From Flagellimonas nanhaiensis (lineage in GTDB: Bacteria; Bacteroidota; Bacteroidia; Flavobacteriales; Flavobacteriaceae): a stretch of 35,937 nucleotides of DNA. A program made the translations under genes and the position numbers. The stretch spans positions 1 through 35,937 of the forward strand of contig NZ_QTJX01000009.1 of NCBI RefSeq assembly GCF_003382275.1. Reading direction: 5' to 3'. Below, piece after piece: positions 32,589 through 35,937 of the stretch. Numbering within the stretch: the stretch's first letter is position 1; every line of letters begins with the position of its first letter. The notes under the pieces were generated by a model that saw only the letters and a program-made list of their open reading frames with translations, was not told the DNA's origin and searched no databases.

Positions 32589-34406
32589 ATGTGTGGCATA
32601 TATTTTAACAGTTCTGCGATAGGAAAGAAGCTTACAGAGAAGAAGCTGAAATCAATACAATATCGTGGCCCTGACCATATGGGTATTGAAAATATAGACG
32701 GAATGACCTTTGGTCATTTAAGACTTTCCATTCTTGACTTGGATAGTCGATCTAATCAACCCATGGAATACTATGGATTCCATATTATTTTCAATGGAGA
32801 AATATATAACTACTTGGATGTCCGAGAGAAATTAAGGAAAAAAGGGTACGATTTTAGAACGGAAAGTGACACAGAAGTGTTGTTGGCTTCATACAAGGAA
32901 TGGGGCAATGATATGTTGCAATATATCAACGGGATGTTCGCTTTTGTCATATATGACACAGAAAACAAAAAGTTATTTGCGGCAAGGGATCGGTTAGGTG
33001 TAAAACCGTTCTATTATTATTTTAAGAACGGTGTGCTAGAGATTTGCAGTCAATTAAAACCAATTCTATTAGATAAGAAAACCGCGGTAAATAAGACAGC
33101 CATTTCAATTTTTCTGGATTGTAGATATGTGCCAAGCCCTTATACGATCGTGGAAGATGTTTTTAAGTTGCCTCCTGGGAACTTTTTGGAGTACAATATC
33201 GATGAGAACAAGATAAAAATCACCGAATATTGGAACCTAAAAAAAGTCGAAAAGAAAAAAATAAGTTACGAAGAAGCAAAATCTAAACTTCATGATTTAC
33301 TGACTGATGCGGTAAAAATCAGGTTGCAGTCAGATGTTCCCATCGGATCTTTTCTGTCTGGAGGAATTGACTCTGCTCTTGTTTCGAGCATAGCGGCAAA
33401 AGTTTCCAATAACAAGATCAATACGTTCTCCATCGGTTTTGATGATCAGAATTTTAACGAAAGTGATATTGCGGAACGTTATGCATCCATAATAGGCTCC
33501 AACCATAAAACAACTATCTGTCAACCAAAGGATGCTTTGGGCCAACTCGATAAATTCGCAAGAGTATATGATGAGCCATTTGCCGATAGTTCAGCCTTAC
33601 CTTCTTTGCTTTTGAACAAAAATGCAAAAGAAGTAGTTACTGTAGCTCTTTCTGGAGATGGAGGAGATGAAAGCTTTTTAGGATACTACCACTTTCCATC
33701 ACTGGTGAAGCACAAACACATAATAGATATCCCATATTTTATCAGAAAAGTATTGGCAAAGCCCTTTTTTCTAAACTTAATAGGCCAAAATAATTTTAGG
33801 GTTAAAAAGGCACTCAGCTCAAGGTCAAGGAATGATTTTATTGAAAATATTTTCTCAGCTAAAGGTTTTTTGTTAAAAGAGAAGCGGCAAGGCTGGATGA
33901 AGCATTACCAAGGCTATAAAATATGGTCCAGAAGTATATTACAGAAAGCTGCCGATTTAAATATAAAACTGTGGTTGGAAAACGATAGTAATGTAAAAGT
34001 AGATAGGGCAAGTATGGCATATTCAGTTGAGGTTAGAAGCCCATTCCTGGATTACAGGGTAGTAGAGTTTGCCAGATCATTGCCTGTATCATACCGATAT
34101 ATGAAGGGTAGGCAGAAAAGGATTTTAAGGGATATACTATCTGAGTATATACCAGAACATGTATTTAATCAACCGAAGCGCGGGTTTAATATTCCTTTGG
34201 AAAATTGGTTGCGGAAGGATTTAAGAGATGAGGTTCTGTCGTCATTGAATAATGAATTCTTGGAGAAAGTTCCCAATCTTGACTCTGAAAAATTCAAAAA
34301 ACTCTTGGATGAGCACATGAACAAAGGTAAAAATCATACCGTTTCCATATGGACAGTCTATGTTCTGAGTAGATGGTACAAAGAATTTCAATTTTCGATT
34401 GAATAG
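32589..34406 (+). CDS. asnB: Second asparagine-synthase-like glutamine amidotransferase (AsnB family)
   Basis: 605 aa. Cys2 (MCGIYFN) is the glutaminase nucleophile; QYRGPDHMG, FNGEIYNYLDVREKL and TESDTEVLLASY complete the class-II glutaminase domain. FLSGGIDSALVSS (255-267) binds ATP, followed by EPFADSSALPSLL and ALSGDGGDESFLGYY. It is distinct from the paralogue at 15291-17198 and about 30 aa shorter. It likely amidates a sugar carboxylate, or an aminoacyl group, with glutamine nitrogen. It starts after the lyase terminator, so it must be driven by its own promoter, which I could not place with confidence. A PglE-like gene follows after 169 bp. Confidence 0.92.
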   Translation: MCGIYFNSSAIGKKLTEKKLKSIQYRGPDHMGIENIDGMTFGHLRLSILDLDSRSNQPMEYYGFHIIFNGEIYNYLDVREKLRKKGYDFRTESDTEVLLASYKEWGNDMLQYINGMFAFVIYDTENKKLFAARDRLGVKPFYYYFKNGVLEICSQLKPILLDKKTAVNKTAISIFLDCRYVPSPYTIVEDVFKLPPGNFLEYNIDENKIKITEYWNLKKVEKKKISYEEAKSKLHDLLTDAVKIRLQSDVPIGSFLSGGIDSALVSSIAAKVSNNKINTFSIGFDDQNFNESDIAERYASIIGSNHKTTICQPKDALGQLDKFARVYDEPFADSSALPSLLLNKNAKEVVTVALSGDGGDESFLGYYHFPSLVKHKHIIDIPYFIRKVLAKPFFLNLIGQNNFRVKKALSSRSRNDFIENIFSAKGFLLKEKRQGWMKHYQGYKIWSRSILQKAADLNIKLWLENDSNVKVDRASMAYSVEVRSPFLDYRVVEFARSLPVSYRYMKGRQKRILRDILSEYIPEHVFNQPKRGFNIPLENWLRKDLRDEVLSSLNNEFLEKVPNLDSEKFKKLLDEHMNKGKNHTVSIWTVYVLSRWYKEFQFSIE

Positions 34407-34575
34407 AAGATTTGTTTTGTTTTAGAGCATGTACCTTGAAGTTACTTTTAAAAGGGTAATAAGCAAGGATTTGCGCTTAAACGAGAATTTCCAACATATA
34501 TCGAATAGTCAAATCGATTTTGGCTGAATCACGGTTTAAGAAGTATTTTAGTATAAATTTCCAACTCTAACCTTA

Positions 34576-35709
34576 ATGGAAACCTCTTTGCAAAAGAAAG
34601 TATGGCTCTCGTCGCCCCATATGGGAAATAGTGAAAAGAGCTATGTAGAAGAAGCTTTTACGACCAATTGGATTGCTCCATTAGGCCCTAATGTAAGTGG
34701 TTTTGAGAGAGATATTGAGGAGTACATTGGTAATGATGTGCATGCGGCCTGCTTGAGCTCGGGAACAGGGGCTATTCACTTGGCACTGGAACTACTGGGG
34801 GTAGGCTTAAATGATGAAGTACTTTGTCAAAGTTTTACTTTCGCGGCCTCTGCTAATCCAATCACTTATTTAGGGGGTAAACCTATCTTTATAGATAGTG
34901 AGTCCGAAACATGGAATATTTCACCTGAACTTCTTGAAAAAGCAATTATCGATAGAATTCAACTCGGAAAAAAACCGAAAGCGATTATTGCGGTCCATTT
35001 ATACGGGATGCCCTATAAAATAGATGAGGTCCATGCTGTTTCCAAAAAATATAATATTCCGATAGTTGAGGACAGTGCGGAAGCTTTGGGGAGTTCATAT
35101 CAGGGGATTAGATGTGGCAGCTTTGGTGACATTGCCATTTTATCGTTTAACGGAAACAAAATTATTACTACTTCCGGAGGAGGGGCTTTGTTGAGTAAGG
35201 ATGAGAAGATAAAACAGAAAGCAATTTTTTTATCCACGCAGGCTAGGGATAACGCACCACATTATCAGCACTCACACATTGGGTATAATTATCGAATGAG
35301 CAATGTCCTTGCTGGAATAGGTAGAGGGCAGATGGAAGTTCTTCCTGAAAGGATTGGTGCAAGAAGAAATAATTTTTTGTTTTACAAGGAAGTCCTATCA
35401 GATTTTAAGGAAATAACTTTTTTGGAAGAACCATATGGGACATATTCAAATAGATGGCTGACATGCATTTTGACCCCTTCCTTCAAGATACGTGAAAAGA
35501 TTAGGGTTGCACTCGAAAAAGAGAACATTGAATCTAGACCATTATGGAAACCCATGCACTTGCAGCCGATATTCGAAAATGAAACGCATTATGTAAATGG
35601 TGTAAGCGAAGACCTTTTTAATAGAGGTTTATGCCTGCCCAGTGGTTCAAATTTGGATCGTGAAGACCTTGTCCGAATTTGTGATATCATTAAAAACCTA
35701 CTTCAGTGA
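34576..35709 (+). CDS. DegT/DnrJ/EryC1 aminotransferase, PglE-like
   Basis: 377 aa. SSGTGAIHLALELLGVG (61-77) and EDSAEALGSSYQG (165-177) are the PLP-binding segments; Lys195 in SFNGNKIITTSGGGAL forms the Schiff base. This motif and the start KVWLSSPHMGNSEKSYV are characteristic of PglE-type UDP-4-amino-sugar aminotransferases rather than WecE or ArnB. The reaction is transfer of an amino group from glutamate to C4 of a UDP-4-keto-6-deoxy-HexNAc. The 4-keto substrate would come from the dehydratase gene that overlaps by 4 nt downstream, and the product suits the PglD-like acyltransferase at 6200-6856. Confidence 0.92.
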   Translation: METSLQKKVWLSSPHMGNSEKSYVEEAFTTNWIAPLGPNVSGFERDIEEYIGNDVHAACLSSGTGAIHLALELLGVGLNDEVLCQSFTFAASANPITYLGGKPIFIDSESETWNISPELLEKAIIDRIQLGKKPKAIIAVHLYGMPYKIDEVHAVSKKYNIPIVEDSAEALGSSYQGIRCGSFGDIAILSFNGNKIITTSGGGALLSKDEKIKQKAIFLSTQARDNAPHYQHSHIGYNYRMSNVLAGIGRGQMEVLPERIGARRNNFLFYKEVLSDFKEITFLEEPYGTYSNRWLTCILTPSFKIREKIRVALEKENIESRPLWKPMHLQPIFENETHYVNGVSEDLFNRGLCLPSGSNLDREDLVRICDIIKNLLQ

Positions 35710-35937
35710 TAAAAAAATACTTTTTTGACAATAACAGGCCCTATACTTCTAAATGGACAGTTTTGTTCATTGATTTGTGCATTGTTTCTGTTTCTTTTAT
35801 TTTGGCTTACTTCATTAGATTCAATCTAAGTTTCAATTTTGATGTTCAAAAACTAAAGGTGCAGCTTCCGGTAGTGATTTTGTTGTTTTTGGGTGCATTT
35901 TTGATATCTGGAAGTTACAAGGGAGTTGTTCGGCATA
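35706..35937 (+). CDS. FlaA1/PglF-like membrane nucleotide-sugar dehydratase, 5' part only
   Basis: I translated this by hand from GTG at 35706, which overlaps the aminotransferase stop as GTGA; 77 codons run to the window edge. The visible part reads VIKKYFFDNNRPYTSKW, then a membrane segment around LFIDLCIVSVSFILAYFIRF, a short loop, a second membrane segment (VVILLFLGAFLISG) and SYKGVVRH. The sequence R-F-after-membrane-helix and the final YKGVVRH match the N-terminal membrane domain of CapD/WbpM/PglF proteins. The NAD-dependent dehydratase domain lies outside the window. It would remove water from UDP-HexNAc to give the 4-keto-6-deoxy sugar. Confidence 0.82.
   Translation, partial: MIKKYFFDNNRPYTSKWTVLFIDLCIVSVSFILAYFIRFNLSFNFDVQKLKVQLPVVILLFLGAFLISGSYKGVVRH

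Overview
The window is most likely from a marine-type Bacteroidota, probably a member of the Flavobacteriaceae. The evidence is the AT-rich DNA, the near absence of Shine-Dalgarno sequences, a Bacteroidota-type -7 box (TAnnTTTG), a Bacteroidota-style C-terminal domain in the protein at 11478-12197, and a surface lipoprotein with a Cys-Glu-Lys-Asp N-terminus. Nearly all of the DNA is one large surface-polysaccharide (capsule, EPS or O-antigen-like) biosynthesis locus. I see no rRNA, tRNA, CRISPR array, insertion sequence or phage module.

Most genes lie on the minus strand and read from about 30455 down to base 1. The first block (25657-30455) makes nucleotide-sugar uronates: a UDP-glucuronate 4-epimerase-like SDR, a UDP-HexNAc 4-epimerase (TviC/WbpP type), UDP-glucose 6-dehydrogenase, and a UDP-HexNAc 6-dehydrogenase (TviB/WbpA type). 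Predicted products are UDP-GlcA, UDP-GalA and UDP-HexNAcA. Next come an MBOAT O-acyltransferase with an SGNH-like partner (23237-25594), a GT2, a Wzx flippase, a Wzy-type polymerase, three GT4 glycosyltransferases, an asparagine-synthase-like amidotransferase and a PglC-like initiating transferase (13251-23198).

An unusual intermezzo (10501-13105) contains an NTF2/SnoaL-like protein, a two-domain VOC protein and, on the opposite strand, a signal-peptide-less protein with the C-terminal helix typical of Bacteroidota tail-fibre or S74-like proteins. The long intergenic regions around it hold an inverted repeat, a tetranucleotide repeat and a candidate promoter.

Downstream (6927-10080) is a compact carrier-protein module: a DltA-like adenylating enzyme, an acyl carrier protein, a ketoacyl-ACP synthase III homologue and a second acyl carrier protein. 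It is followed by a PglD-like N-acyltransferase, a second PglC-like transferase and a tail of five activation or ligation-type genes: a PLP enzyme, a FemAB-like GNAT, an ATP-grasp ligase, a CapK-like adenylate-forming enzyme and a sugar-transfer-associated ATP-grasp protein cut by the window edge. Together these suggest a uronic-acid-rich glycan decorated with amide- or ester-linked acyl or aminoacyl groups. This is the part most likely to hold undescribed chemistry.

The right end (30860-35937) is on the plus strand: a pectate-lyase-like surface lipoprotein with its own terminator, a second asparagine-synthase-like protein, a PglE-like aminotransferase and the start of a PglF/FlaA1-like membrane dehydratase. 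With the PglD- and PglC-like genes at the other end, the locus encodes a plausible complete route to a bacillosamine-type (4-amino-4,6-dideoxy) sugar phospholipid. Export genes such as Wza, Wzc or Wzz are not in the window.
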